Of a stretch of DNA of 64,000 bases, positions 18,465 through 26,319 are shown piece after piece. The stretch comes from Novosphingobium sp. CECT 9465 (GTDB lineage: Bacteria; Pseudomonadota; Alphaproteobacteria; Sphingomonadales; Sphingomonadaceae): NCBI RefSeq assembly GCF_920987055.1, contig NZ_CAKLBX010000001.1, positions 124,001 to 188,000 on the forward strand, read 5' to 3'. The notes below the pieces were generated by a model that saw only the letters and a list, made by a program, of their open reading frames with translations, searched no databases and was not told where the DNA came from. How positions within the stretch are numbered: the first letter of the stretch is position 1; each line of letters opens with the position of its first letter. The position numbers were made by a program, and so were the translations under genes.

Positions 18465-18543
18465 GTTGCCTTCTATCCCCGCCTCGCGCGGCCTGCCTGC
18501 CGCGTCGTTACGGCTGATATTGTATGTGTTGCATACAAATATT

Positions 18544-20055
18544 TCAACCTGCGATTTGAAGCGCCGGGATGACATGCGCCAGCACATGGGCCAGCGCCGC
18601 CCGATTGATGTCACGCGCGCGGTCTTCGGTCTCCGCTTCGGAATAGCAGCGCAGTTCCGGTGCATTGCCCGATGGGCGGAAATGGATCACCGCGCCATCG
18701 GCAAAGGTCATGCGATAACCGTCCGTTGTATCGATGGCCGCGGGCTTCCCCGCTATCGCGCCGAAGGCCTGTTCGATCCGGGTCAGCTGGCCGGCGGTAT
18801 CACCTTCGGACAGGAAGGCGATCAGCGCAGCGCTGTGCGCTTGCGGGAAATCGGCCACGCGATCGCTGAACGTAAAGCGCGGCGGCAGTTCTGCCACGGT
18901 TTCGCTTACGCGCTTTTCGCCCGCAGTGGTGATGACGGCCAGAATCGGGAGAAGTGCATCGCGGGTCGGCAATGCTGCCAGGTCGCCCACCGGAGTACCC
19001 AGAAGGAAGCCGCCGTTCGCCTCATACCCGCACACGCATGCGTCGGGGTCCCGTTGCGCGGCCTCCATCATCGCCGCGATCACGTAGGGCGATCCAATGC
19101 GTGTGCGCAGGACCTGTGGCACCGCACCGCTCAACTCGGCCACGGTGTTGCTGCTGACCGGGGTTACGACAACGTCTGCCGCAACCGCGCGCGCGCAAAG
19201 CAACCCCACGATATCGCCGCGCAGCCAGGTGCCGCTGGCATCGGCCACGAGCGGGCGATCGGAATCCCCATCCGTAGAGATGATCGCATCGACCTTGTTC
19301 GCAGCGGCCCATTCCGCCGCCAAAGCCACGTCTTCGGCGCGGATGGCTTCCGTATCGACTGGTACGAACTGTTCCGACCGGCCGAACGGCACGGCGGTGC
19401 CACCAAGAGCTTCGACCACGCGAACGAGGAGATCGCGCCCGACGGCGGAATGCTGGTAAACGCCGATGGTGAGGCCGGAGAGCGCCCTGGCGCCGAAGTG
19501 GAATACATAGCGCGCCACATAAGCGTCTTCCACATCGAGAATCGATGGCAGCACCGCCGGGTCGATCAATGCATCGTCGGGACCGTAGCGGGCTGGATCG
19601 ATGGTGACGCTCTGGCCGACGATGCCGGCTTCGTCCGATTTCAACACTTCGCCATGGGGACGGTAGAATTTGATCCCGTTACGGTCTGCCGGGATGTGGC
19701 TGCCGGTAACCATGATCGATGCAATGCCGCTGCCCATGGCATGGAAGGCCAGCGCCGGGGTGGGCGTGTAGCCGCAGAATACCACCTCGCCGCCGCAATC
19801 GCGCACTGCCGTGGCACAGGCGGTCAGGATACGCGGGGTGCTGGTGCGCAAGTCTCCGGCCAGCGCGACCTTGTCGCCCGCGCTGAACTCGCCAATGTCC
19901 GAAAGATACCGCAGGAACGCGGTCGCATAAGCGTGGCAGAGGCGGTCCGTCATCGCCGAAGCGAGTCCGCGCACCCCGCTGGTGCCGAAGGGAACGCCGC
20001 TTTGTGCCATCAGGTCAGCCACGGTCACGGTGTGGATTCGGCTCAAGTTGTTCAT
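18544..20055 (-). CDS. Phosphomannomutase / phosphoglucomutase family
   Basis: An alpha-D-phosphohexomutase of 503 aa that moves phosphate between C6 and C1 of a hexose, probably supplying nucleotide sugars for envelope polysaccharide. Seen in order: FGTSGVRGL at the N-terminus, the phosphoserine loop [20 protein letters not shown] (SHIP in place of the usual SHNP), the Mg loop [14 protein letters not shown], the sugar loop [11 protein letters not shown] and the phosphate-binding [13 protein letters not shown] 20055 is used (MNNLSRIH); an in-frame ATG at 20073 adds six residues. It is divergent from the T1SS-like operon. Mannose versus glucose preference cannot be told. Confidence 0.88.
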   Translation of the reverse strand: MNNLSRIHTVTVADLMAQSGVPFGTSGVRGLASAMTDRLCHAYATAFLRYLSDIGEFSAGDKVALAGDLRTSTPRILTACATAVRDCGGEVVFCGYTPTPALAFHAMGSGIASIMVTGSHIPADRNGIKFYRPHGEVLKSDEAGIVGQSVTIDPARYGPDDALIDPAVLPSILDVEDAYVARYVFHFGARALSGLTIGVYQHSAVGRDLLVRVVEALGGTAVPFGRSEQFVPVDTEAIRAEDVALAAEWAAANKVDAIISTDGDSDRPLVADASGTWLRGDIVGLLCARAVAADVVVTPVSSNTVAELSGAVPQVLRTRIGSPYVIAAMMEAAQRDPDACVCGYEANGGFLLGTPVGDLAALPTRDALLPILAVITTAGEKRVSETVAELPPRFTFSDRVADFPQAHSAALIAFLSEGDTAGQLTRIEQAFGAIAGKPAAIDTTDGYRMTFADGAVIHFRPSGNAPELRCYSEAETEDRARDINRAALAHVLAHVIPALQIAG

Positions 20056-20288
20056 CTGCAATGCATATCCCATTCTTGCCGGGCGTTGGACCACAGGGGG
20101 TTTCCGGTCTTTAGCCGCCCAGCCCAGTAAAAGGCAAAGGCTTGGTGTGCGTTTGCGAAACAGCGGGGACAGCCTGGTGGTTCCGGTGCATCCGGTATGC
20201 CAGCAACAATTGATTACATTTGGTTCCGACAATGTTACGCACCCAGCCCCATTCATGCTGCGATTGCGAAGAGTGGAACCGATATCCG

Positions 20289-21980
20289 ATGGCCGACCCT
20301 GCTGCCGACCACCATATCCCGACATTCCGGGATTTTTCGCGCTGGACGGCCTGCGTACTGGGGCCGGACGCAGGGTTTCTCAGGCTGGCGCTGCTTTATG
20401 GCGCAGCGATTTCGCTACTGTCGCTGGCCACGCCGATTTCGGTGCAACTGCTGATCAATTCCGTTGCCAACACCGCGCTGCCCGCACCGCTGCTGACGCT
20501 TGCGGCAATCCTGTTCACGCTGCTGGTGATCTCTGGCGTGCTCAGCGCTTTTCGCGTTCATTTGCTGGCACTGTTCGAACGACGCTTCTTTGCCCGGCTG
20601 GTTGCCGAAATCACCCTGCGTGCGGTCCACGCGCAAAACCCGTTCTTCGTGGATGCGCGGCGCGGTGACCTGTTCAACCGCTTTTTCGATACGGTCGTCG
20701 TCCAGAAATCGCTGACCAGCCTGTTGATCGGCGGGTTCACCATTGTTTTGCAAAGTCTGGTCGGGCTGGTCGTGACCAGCTTCTACCATCCGTTCTTCCT
20801 TGCGTTCAACACCGTGCTGGTATTGCTGGTCGTCGTCATCTGGCGGGTTTGGGCCAGTTCCAGCCTGCGCACGGCGGTAACCAAGAGCCACGCCAAGCAC
20901 GCCGCGGCCCATTGGCTGGACAGTGTCGGCGGATCGAACGGCATTTACAAGTCAAGCCGCCATATGACTTTCGCGATAGACCGATCGGAAGCCGTCACGG
21001 CCCGTTATGTCGACTGCCACCGCCGCCATTTCCGCCATACCTTCGGGCAAACCATCGCACTGTTGCTGCTTTATGCGCTCGCCAGTGCGGGATTGCTGGC
21101 GATGGGTGGCTGGCTGATCCTGGAGGGCGAATTGTCGATCGGGCAGCTGGTCGCGGCCGAACTGATTCTTTCCGGCGTGTTCTACGGGATCGCGCAACTC
21201 GGCACATATCTTGAAATATTCTATGATCTGGCTGCCAGCATGGAGGAACTGTCGCTGTTCTGGGACGTGCCGCAGGAACCGGCGCCAGATGGCGATGCCC
21301 CTGCGCTGCCTGATGGCGCGATCCGGCTGCGCGATGTGCGCCACGGTGATCACCTGTTCGATTTTTCCGTGGCAAGCGGCGCGCAAGTGGGCGTGATCGC
21401 TGCGCCCGGCGTCGAGCGCAGCCTTGTAGCCCTGCTCAAGCGGCTGGACGTGCCGCAGAGCGGTTTTGTCAGCGTCGGGGGGGCAGACCTTGGCACATTC
21501 GACATGTACCGGCTGCGCTCGGACGTGATCGTGCTTGACCGGCCGACGATCATCGAGATGACCGTGCGGGAATACCTTTCGCTCAGCGCACCCGGTCGTC
21601 CCGAAGCGATGCTCGATGCGCTGGAACTGGTTGGCCTTGCCCGCCGTGTCGGCGATTTGCCGGGCGGACTGGACGCGCGCCTGTCCTCGTCCGGCTGGCC
21701 GCTTTCCGTGGGCGAAACGATGGCGCTCAAGCTGGCCGGCGCGTTGCTCGCCCGTCCGCGCGTGATGATGCTTTCCCCACTGTTTGACATGCTGCCGCCT
21801 GCGCGTCTGGATGCGGTGCTGGCACAATTGCGTACGCACGGCACTACCGTTCTGCAATTCACCGGTCGTCCCGAAGGTTTGCAGCGCGACACGTGGCTGT
21901 GGATCGGCAAGCGCACACAGCGGCAGGTAGCCGATCCGGCGGAGATCGCGCCCTTGGCGATGCACGACGAGGAGCGCTGA
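20289..21980 (+). CDS. ABC exporter-like protein with degenerate ATPase domain
   Basis: A 563-residue type I secretion ABC-transporter homologue: five to six membrane helices (about residues 25-310) then a nucleotide-binding-domain-sized C-terminal part. Every ATPase motif is altered. The Walker A position reads AAPGVERSL (no invariant Lys), the signature reads WPLSVGET instead of LSGGQ, Walker B reads VMMLSPLFDML with no Asp-Glu, and the switch His is absent (LQFTGRPE). ATP hydrolysis is therefore unlikely. No C39 peptidase domain is present. It sits 3 nt before an HlyD-type adaptor and a TolC-like channel gene, so it still belongs to a tripartite export system. ATG 20289 is chosen as the first residue of a typical N-terminus; earlier in-frame starts exist at 20220 (TTG). 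Confidence 0.85.
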   Translation: MADPAADHHIPTFRDFSRWTACVLGPDAGFLRLALLYGAAISLLSLATPISVQLLINSVANTALPAPLLTLAAILFTLLVISGVLSAFRVHLLALFERRFFARLVAEITLRAVHAQNPFFVDARRGDLFNRFFDTVVVQKSLTSLLIGGFTIVLQSLVGLVVTSFYHPFFLAFNTVLVLLVVVIWRVWASSSLRTAVTKSHAKHAAAHWLDSVGGSNGIYKSSRHMTFAIDRSEAVTARYVDCHRRHFRHTFGQTIALLLLYALASAGLLAMGGWLILEGELSIGQLVAAELILSGVFYGIAQLGTYLEIFYDLAASMEELSLFWDVPQEPAPDGDAPALPDGAIRLRDVRHGDHLFDFSVASGAQVGVIAAPGVERSLVALLKRLDVPQSGFVSVGGADLGTFDMYRLRSDVIVLDRPTIIEMTVREYLSLSAPGRPEAMLDALELVGLARRVGDLPGGLDARLSSSGWPLSVGETMALKLAGALLARPRVMMLSPLFDMLPPARLDAVLAQLRTHGTTVLQFTGRPEGLQRDTWLWIGKRTQRQVADPAEIAPLAMHDEER

Positions 21981-21983
21981 GCC

Positions 21984-23093
21984 ATGGCAACTGCACCGCG
22001 CAACCTTTCCGCATTCACCACGTTTGGAACCCTGCGCGTACCTCGGCTGACGCGGGCGTTGGGGTGGATGATCGCCATCGCGCTCCCCCTGATCGCGGTG
22101 TTCCTGTTCTTGGTTCACTGGGTCCAGACCGCGCCGGGGCGGGGCGAGGTGATCGCGCTCAACCCTGAAGACCGGGTGCAACAGGTGACCGCGCTGGTGC
22201 CGGGACGGGTCGAGAAGTGGTACGTCGTTGACGGACAATCGGTGAAGCAGGGCGATCCGATTGCCCGGATCATCGACAATGATCCCTCGCTCCTGACCAG
22301 TCTGGCTGCCGAACGCGCGCAAGTGCTCGCCCAGATTGCCGCCGCCGAACAGGCGATGGCGGTGGCGCGGATCGATGTGGGGCGTTCGGGTGAATTGCTT
22401 TCGGAAGGCCTTGCCGCGCGGCGCGATTACGAAAACACGCAGATCAAGGTGGCTGAACTTGGTGCCAAGCTGGCCGAAGCCCGCGCCAAGCTGAGTAAGG
22501 TCGATATCGCGCTGGGCCGCCAGTCGGTGCAACTGGTGCGCGCCCCGCGGGACGGGCGCATCCAGGCACTCAACACTGCCGCCGGGGCCACGCTGGTCAG
22601 TGCAGGCGACTGGCTGGCAACGCTTGCCCCCGACCGCGCCGAACGCGTGGTCGAGTTGATGGTCGATGGCCGCGACGTGGCTCTGGTGCGGCGCGGACAG
22701 CCGGTGCGGCTGCACTTCGAAGGCTGGCCTGCCATCCAGTTCAGCGGCTGGCCTTCGGTGGCGCAGGGAATGTTCGATGGACGGGTGCGCTCGATAGATC
22801 CGTCCGCGCAGGCAACCGGCCTGTTCCGTGTGCTGGTGGAACCGATGCCCGGCAAACCGCGCTGGCCGGACGGCAACTTCGTTCGACTGGGATCGAAAGT
22901 GCGCGGCTGGATTCAGATGGAAACCGTGACCATCGGCTACGAACTGTGGCGCCAGCTCAACGACTTTCCGCTGGAATTTCCGCAGCCGGTCGATCCCGGT
23001 CCGCGCAAGGGCACTGCCGCCAAGGCGCTGTCCGACAAGGAGGCCGCCAAGGCCAAGCCTAAGGCGGAAGGCTATGGCGAGGACGAGAAATGA
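21984..23093 (+). CDS. HlyD-family periplasmic adaptor (membrane fusion protein)
   Basis: A 369-residue type I secretion adaptor with one N-terminal membrane helix (GWMIAIALPLIAVFLFLVHWV, about residues 27-47). A lipoyl half-motif VTALVPGRVEKWYVVDGQSVKQGDPIARI is followed by a coiled-coil hairpin (about 105-175, Ala/Glu/Arg-rich), the second half-motif VRAPRDGRIQAL, and a beta-barrel part. It should bridge the inner-membrane ABC protein and the outer-membrane channel. The C-terminus is Lys/Ala-rich. It starts 3 nt after the ABC gene and its stop overlaps the TolC gene start (ATGA), so all three are coupled. Confidence 0.88.
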   Translation: MATAPRNLSAFTTFGTLRVPRLTRALGWMIAIALPLIAVFLFLVHWVQTAPGRGEVIALNPEDRVQQVTALVPGRVEKWYVVDGQSVKQGDPIARIIDNDPSLLTSLAAERAQVLAQIAAAEQAMAVARIDVGRSGELLSEGLAARRDYENTQIKVAELGAKLAEARAKLSKVDIALGRQSVQLVRAPRDGRIQALNTAAGATLVSAGDWLATLAPDRAERVVELMVDGRDVALVRRGQPVRLHFEGWPAIQFSGWPSVAQGMFDGRVRSIDPSAQATGLFRVLVEPMPGKPRWPDGNFVRLGSKVRGWIQMETVTIGYELWRQLNDFPLEFPQPVDPGPRKGTAAKALSDKEAAKAKPKAEGYGEDEK

Positions 23094-24472
23094 TCCGCCG
23101 CCTGATCGTGGCTGCTGCGTTTGTGTTCGCCCTGCCGGCCTATGCGGCGGAACTGACGCTGGATGACGTCCTGCGGTCGTCCGCCACGCATGCGCCGCAG
23201 ATCCTTGAGGCGATGGCGCGGCAGAGGCAGGCCGATGCGCGGGCGTTGTCGGCGCAGGGGCAGTTCGATCTGGTGTTCGATGCCGATGCGCAAAGCCGCG
23301 CGCTGGGGTTTTACGACGGCACGTTCGCCGATGTGAAGGCCAGCCGCCCGTTGCAGAACAATGGCGGCAGCATCTACACCGGCTATCGCCTGTCGAGCGG
23401 CGCGTTCCCGTCCTACGATGGCAAGTCTGTCACCAACCAGCTTGGCGAGGTGCGTGTCGGCGCGGTCTTCTCGCTGCTGCGCGACCGCGTGATTGATGAG
23501 CGGCGCGGTCGGCGCGAACTGGCCGAGACCGACATCGACCTTGCCGCGCTGGATCGCGACATGATCGCCATCGGCGTCCAGCGCCGGGCAATAGAAGCCT
23601 ACCAGCAATGGGTTGCGGCGGGTCTGCGCGTCGCCACCTTGCGCGAACTGTTCGACCTTGCGCAGCAGCGCCAGTCGTCGATCGAACGGCAGATAGACCT
23701 TGGCGCGCGGCCCGCCATCCTGGGTGTCGAGAACCGCCAGAACATCGTGCGGCGCAAGGCGCTGCTGGTGCGGGCCGAACAGGACCTGACGCTGTTCGCC
23801 AACGCGCTTTCGCTGTTCCTGCGTGACGATCTGGGCCGTCCGGTCGTGCCCGATGCCGCGCGTCTGCCCAGGGCCATGCCCGAAGGCGTCAGCCCCCGGC
23901 TGGTGGATCGAACGGAGGCCATGTCCGGGCGGCCCGATATCCGCGCGCTCATGGCGCGGATCGATCAGAACGGCATCCGCGCACGGCTGGCCGAAAACGA
24001 ACTGCGCCCCCGGCTGGATCTGCGCGCGGAGGCATCCAAGGACATTGGGGCCGGTTCGCCCGTCCGCACCCCTGCCGAAGCGCTGCTTGGCCTGCGCTTC
24101 ACGCTTCCGCTGGAACAGCGCGCGGCGCGGGGGCGCATCGCCGAAGTCGCCGCCGAACAGGATGCGCTAACGCTGCGCCTGCGTTTGCTGGAAGAGCAGG
24201 TCGGCGTGGAAATCGCCAACTTGCGCACACAGATGGACGGAGCCGAGCGCCTCGCCGCGCTGGCGACGGACGAAGCCGCGCTGGCGCGTCGCATGGCCGA
24301 GGCAGAGCGCCGCCGCTATGCGCTGGGCGCGAGCGACTTCCTTGTCGTCAACTTGCGCGAAGAAGCGCTGGCCGATGCCACGATCCGCGAAATCGATGCG
24401 ATCTATCGAAGTGCTGCCGCCCGTGCGGAACTCGTCGCCGCCATGGCCGATCGGGATCAGTTGCGCCTGTAG
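23090..24472 (+). CDS. TolC-family outer membrane efflux/secretion protein
   Basis: A 460-residue outer-membrane factor. It has a clear signal peptide (MIRRLIVAAAFVFALPAYAA), then two repeats of long amphipathic Ala/Arg/Glu/Leu-rich helices as expected for the TolC alpha-barrel. It is the third gene of the degenerate-ABC/HlyD/TolC operon and overlaps hlyD by four bases. No cargo gene with glycine-rich RTX repeats lies nearby, so what the system moves is unknown. Two OEP repeat units can be placed at about 25-220 and 250-455. Confidence 0.87.
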   Translation: MIRRLIVAAAFVFALPAYAAELTLDDVLRSSATHAPQILEAMARQRQADARALSAQGQFDLVFDADAQSRALGFYDGTFADVKASRPLQNNGGSIYTGYRLSSGAFPSYDGKSVTNQLGEVRVGAVFSLLRDRVIDERRGRRELAETDIDLAALDRDMIAIGVQRRAIEAYQQWVAAGLRVATLRELFDLAQQRQSSIERQIDLGARPAILGVENRQNIVRRKALLVRAEQDLTLFANALSLFLRDDLGRPVVPDAARLPRAMPEGVSPRLVDRTEAMSGRPDIRALMARIDQNGIRARLAENELRPRLDLRAEASKDIGAGSPVRTPAEALLGLRFTLPLEQRAARGRIAEVAAEQDALTLRLRLLEEQVGVEIANLRTQMDGAERLAALATDEAALARRMAEAERRRYALGASDFLVVNLREEALADATIREIDAIYRSAAARAELVAAMADRDQLRL

Positions 24473-24483
24473 CAACGGCGCGC

Positions 24484-24747
24484 TCAGTCGCCCGGCGTGG
24501 CGCGGTCGATCATGTCCATGAAGTTGCGCGCCGCATCGCGGTCATCCGCATCCTTGAACGCCACGTCCAGATCCGGCGCGGCGCCCAGCATGTAGAGCAA
24601 GGACCACATCCCGAACCGCCGCGCCCGGTCCTTCTCCAGTCCGAAATCCACCAGCATATGCTCGATCCCCGCCTCCAGCGCGGCAGGCGTTGCGGCGGCA
24701 AGGTCCTCGGTCCCGAAGTACCGGCGCATCTGATCGTCGAATTCCAT
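24484..24747 (-). CDS. Small acidic helical protein of unknown function
   Basis: An 87-residue acidic, helix-rich protein (MEFDDQMRRYFGTEDLAAATPAAL at its N-terminus, ending DRATPGD; quoted in part). No membrane segment or recognised motif is present and no family is assigned. Base composition fits its neighbours. It is convergent with the TolC gene (11 nt between stops). A short repeat that recurs after the next gene lies upstream at 24795-24809. The reading frame has good sphingomonad codon use, which is the main support for coding. Confidence 0.6.
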   Translation of the reverse strand: MEFDDQMRRYFGTEDLAAATPAALEAGIEHMLVDFGLEKDRARRFGMWSLLYMLGAAPDLDVAFKDADDRDAARNFMDMIDRATPGD

Positions 24748-24794
24748 GGGGTGGGCTTATGCGAAGCGTCGGGCGGACGCAACGGGACCGAAGA

Positions 24795-24809
24795 CCCATC
24801 CCTAACCCT
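24795..24809. repeat. Partial copy of the CCCATCCCTAACCCT repeat
   Basis: The 15-mer CCCATCCCTAACCCT here recurs exactly at 25269-25283 and, in reverse complement, at 25363-25377. The three copies bracket the DUF559 gene. Confidence 0.7.
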
Positions 24810-24880
24810 CGAAGCCAAAATCCCGCCAATCCGGCAGCAACCCCGATTGCCCAATCTTCACCACGGCGCAAGAAAACCCC

Positions 24881-25279
24881 ATGCCCACCTTCAAACCCCG
24901 CAACACCGAGCGCGCCCGCACGCTCCGGCGCGAGGCCACGCCGACCGAGCGTCTGCTCTGGCGCTATCTGTCACGCGCTGGTCCGGGTGGAGGCGTGGGC
25001 GCAAAGTTCAGCCGCCAAATGCCCATCGGTCCCTACTTCGCCGATTTCCTCTGCCGCGAATGGATGATCGTGGTCGAACTGGACGGCCACAGCCACGACC
25101 TGCGCCCTGACTACGACGCCGCCCGCGATCGCTTTATGGCCGATGCCGGGTATCAGGTGCTGCGCTTCACCAACGCCGATGTGCGAGAGAATGTGGAAGG
25201 CGTGGTGATGGCTATCGCTCTGGCGGTTGAGGCGGCAAAGGCGCGTCATGTTCGGCTACCGCCGAATGCCCATCCCTAA
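24881..25279 (+). CDS. DUF559 (Vsr-like) endonuclease-fold protein
   Basis: A 132-residue protein of the DUF559 group, related to very-short-patch repair and PD-(D/E)XK nucleases. Diagnostic elements are RREATPTERLLWRYL, KFSRQMPIGPYFADFLC (with catalytic-type Asp), and VVELDGHSHD (the E-x-D part), followed by RDRFMADAGYQVLRFTNADV. No in vivo role is established for most members; DNA cleavage is inferred from the fold. The last codons and the TAA stop lie inside a repeat copy (25268-25302), and another partial copy sits upstream, as if the gene travelled with the repeat. ATG 24881 is the natural start. Confidence 0.87.
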   Translation: MPTFKPRNTERARTLRREATPTERLLWRYLSRAGPGGGVGAKFSRQMPIGPYFADFLCREWMIVVELDGHSHDLRPDYDAARDRFMADAGYQVLRFTNADVRENVEGVVMAIALAVEAAKARHVRLPPNAHP

Positions 25280-25378
25280 CCCTTCCCGCAAACGGGAAGG
25301 GGACAAGAAAGCGAAGAACACCAAGCAAAACGGGCAAGAAAATCCCCTTCCCGCTTGCGGGAAGGGTTAGGGATGGGC
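25268..25378. repeat. Pair of inverted 35-bp palindromic repeats
   Basis: A 35-bp unit at 25268-25302 and its reverse complement at 25344-25378 match at 34 of 35 positions. Each begins or ends with CCCATCCCTAACCC and contains its own short palindrome (CTTCCCG...CGGGAAG). The pair could fold as one long stem with a 41-nt loop or as two small hairpins. It includes the stop codon of the DUF559 gene and resembles extragenic palindromes common in sphingomonads. Confidence 0.85.
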
Positions 25379-25453
25379 TCTTTCTACCGTTCAATCCCGT
25401 CATCCAAGTATATTTTCTCCGATAACGCCTAACTTTTTTGCAGATGGAAGGCG

Positions 25454-25678
25454 TTATTTCCCACCTTTTTTGGGCGGAGGAGGCGGCATTGACGGAGCCG
25501 CTGACCGAGTTTGGCCGAAGCTGGCATAATGCCCATCACTGTTTCGAACCGGCACCGACGGCGGTGGTGGTGGTGGGGGGGGAGGCGGTGGTGGGGGGGG
25601 AGGCGGTGGTGGGGGCGGGGGCGGTGGTGGTGGTGGTGGGGGCGGTGGCGGTGGTGGTGGATTGTTGGGTCTGCTCAT
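25454..25678 (-). CDS. Overlapping polyproline reading frame (uncertain)
   Basis: A 74-codon frame, MSRPNN followed by an unbroken run of more than 30 prolines and then a non-repetitive tail (SVPVRNSDGHYASFGQTR, then SMPPPPPKKGGK). It overlaps, in another frame, the Thr/Pro-rich end of the upstream membrane-protein gene. The complex tail argues that it is translated, either as a separate small protein starting inside the larger gene or as the true C-terminus of that gene after a frame change in the C/G-rich repeat. It may also be chance, since any CCN repeat leaves frames open. Confidence 0.4.
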   Translation of the reverse strand: MSRPNNPPPPPPPPPPPPPPPPPPPPPPPPPPPPPPPPPPSVPVRNSDGHYASFGQTRSAAPSMPPPPPKKGGK

Positions 25679-26204
25679 TGAGACGCTCCTGTGTTTGGGT
25701 CACCGCAAAAAACGAAAGAAAAGCTATCGCAAGAAAGAATGTGACAAACGCACCAAATTGACAAATTTTAACGAAAAGATTTGCCCACGGCTCTTTTACG
25801 ACTTTTGTTTTCTTCGTATAGTACGCTTCTAAATTTTTTTGCTGATCTCTATTGGCTTTGGCCGAAAAAAGAAACTCCACCATGGATAATAAAAGGGATG
25901 AAGCACTAAAAACAAAGAAATAAATTAAATACAATAAAGAATTTGGAAATATTTTCGATGTTGACTGGGTCAAAAACCCTGCAGCCAAGCCTATTAATAA
26001 AGATGTAACTTGAATTATTGTCTTTATAAAAGTATCTTCTGAATCTCTCCATGCTTTTATTAGATCTTTTCGTTCTTCCATCATTGTAGCATGAAGGGCA
26101 TTTTCATCACACCCGTCGAGTGGGTGTGATTCCGTAGTGATAGTCTCCCGCGAGAGTGAAGCTGCTAGACTCCGTAGGATACTTGCAAGACGTGACCGCA
26201 TCAT
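25536..26204 (-). CDS. AT-rich membrane protein with Thr/Pro-rich tail, unknown function
   Basis: A 222-residue protein whose gene has markedly low GC for this window (25801-25860 has 19 G+C of 60), a sign of transfer. After a polar N-terminus it has three probable membrane helices (TIIQVTSLLIGLAAGFL; LLYLIYFFVFSASSLLLSMV; QFGAFVTFFLAIAFLSFF), a charged loop AKANRDQQKNLEAYYTKKTK between the second and third, and a low-complexity Thr/Ala/Pro tail encoded by the G/C repeat. ATG 26204 is used; ATG pair near 26084 (MMEERKDL) is an alternative. I do not recognise the family. The tail is probably extracytoplasmic or cytoplasmic linker; topology is not decided. Confidence 0.6.
   Translation of the reverse strand: MMRSRLASILRSLAASLSRETITTESHPLDGCDENALHATMMEERKDLIKAWRDSEDTFIKTIIQVTSLLIGLAAGFLTQSTSKIFPNSLLYLIYFFVFSASSLLLSMVEFLFSAKANRDQQKNLEAYYTKKTKVVKEPWANLFVKICQFGAFVTFFLAIAFLSFFAVTQTQERLNEQTQQSTTTATAPTTTTTAPAPTTASPPTTASPPTTTTAVGAGSKQ
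25561..25662. repeat. G-rich simple repeat with two G8 tracts
   Basis: Almost pure G with T or C every few bases. Two uninterrupted runs of eight G lie at 25575-25582 and 25593-25600. An 18-bp unit beginning GGAGGCGGTGG occurs twice in tandem (25581-25598 and 25599-25616, last base differing). On the coding (minus) strand it encodes Thr/Pro/Ala in one frame and polyproline in another. Runs of this kind are prone to slippage during replication and sequencing. Confidence 0.9.
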
Positions 26205-26277
26205 TCTAACCTTATAGAAATTATGAATAAAAGAGCACGGTCGCGTAATTACTCCGATGGTTTAACGACAAGGTTGC

Positions 26278-26298
26278 GCGAGGGGCCAAGCCCCTCGC
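26278..26298. terminator. Hairpin downstream of nrdB
   Basis: GCGAGGGGC (26278-26286) pairs with GCCCCTCGC (26290-26298) across CAA. It lies 21 nt beyond the nrdB stop on the minus strand. No T-run follows, so it may act as an mRNA 3' stabiliser or a factor-dependent stop. Confidence 0.5.
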
Positions 26299-26319
26299 AT
26301 AATCCCTACCCCTTTCACC

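Noticed and set aside
25561..25662. CRISPR-like array
   Set aside because: The repeat is simple G-rich sequence without regular spacers or adjacent cas genes.
25438..25761. Plus-strand frame rich in Val/Gly (VVVVGGEAVVGG) across the G-rich repeat
   Set aside because: It is the mirror of the repeat; composition is wholly dictated by the GGT/GGG runs and it lacks a ribosome site. The minus-strand gene explains the region better.
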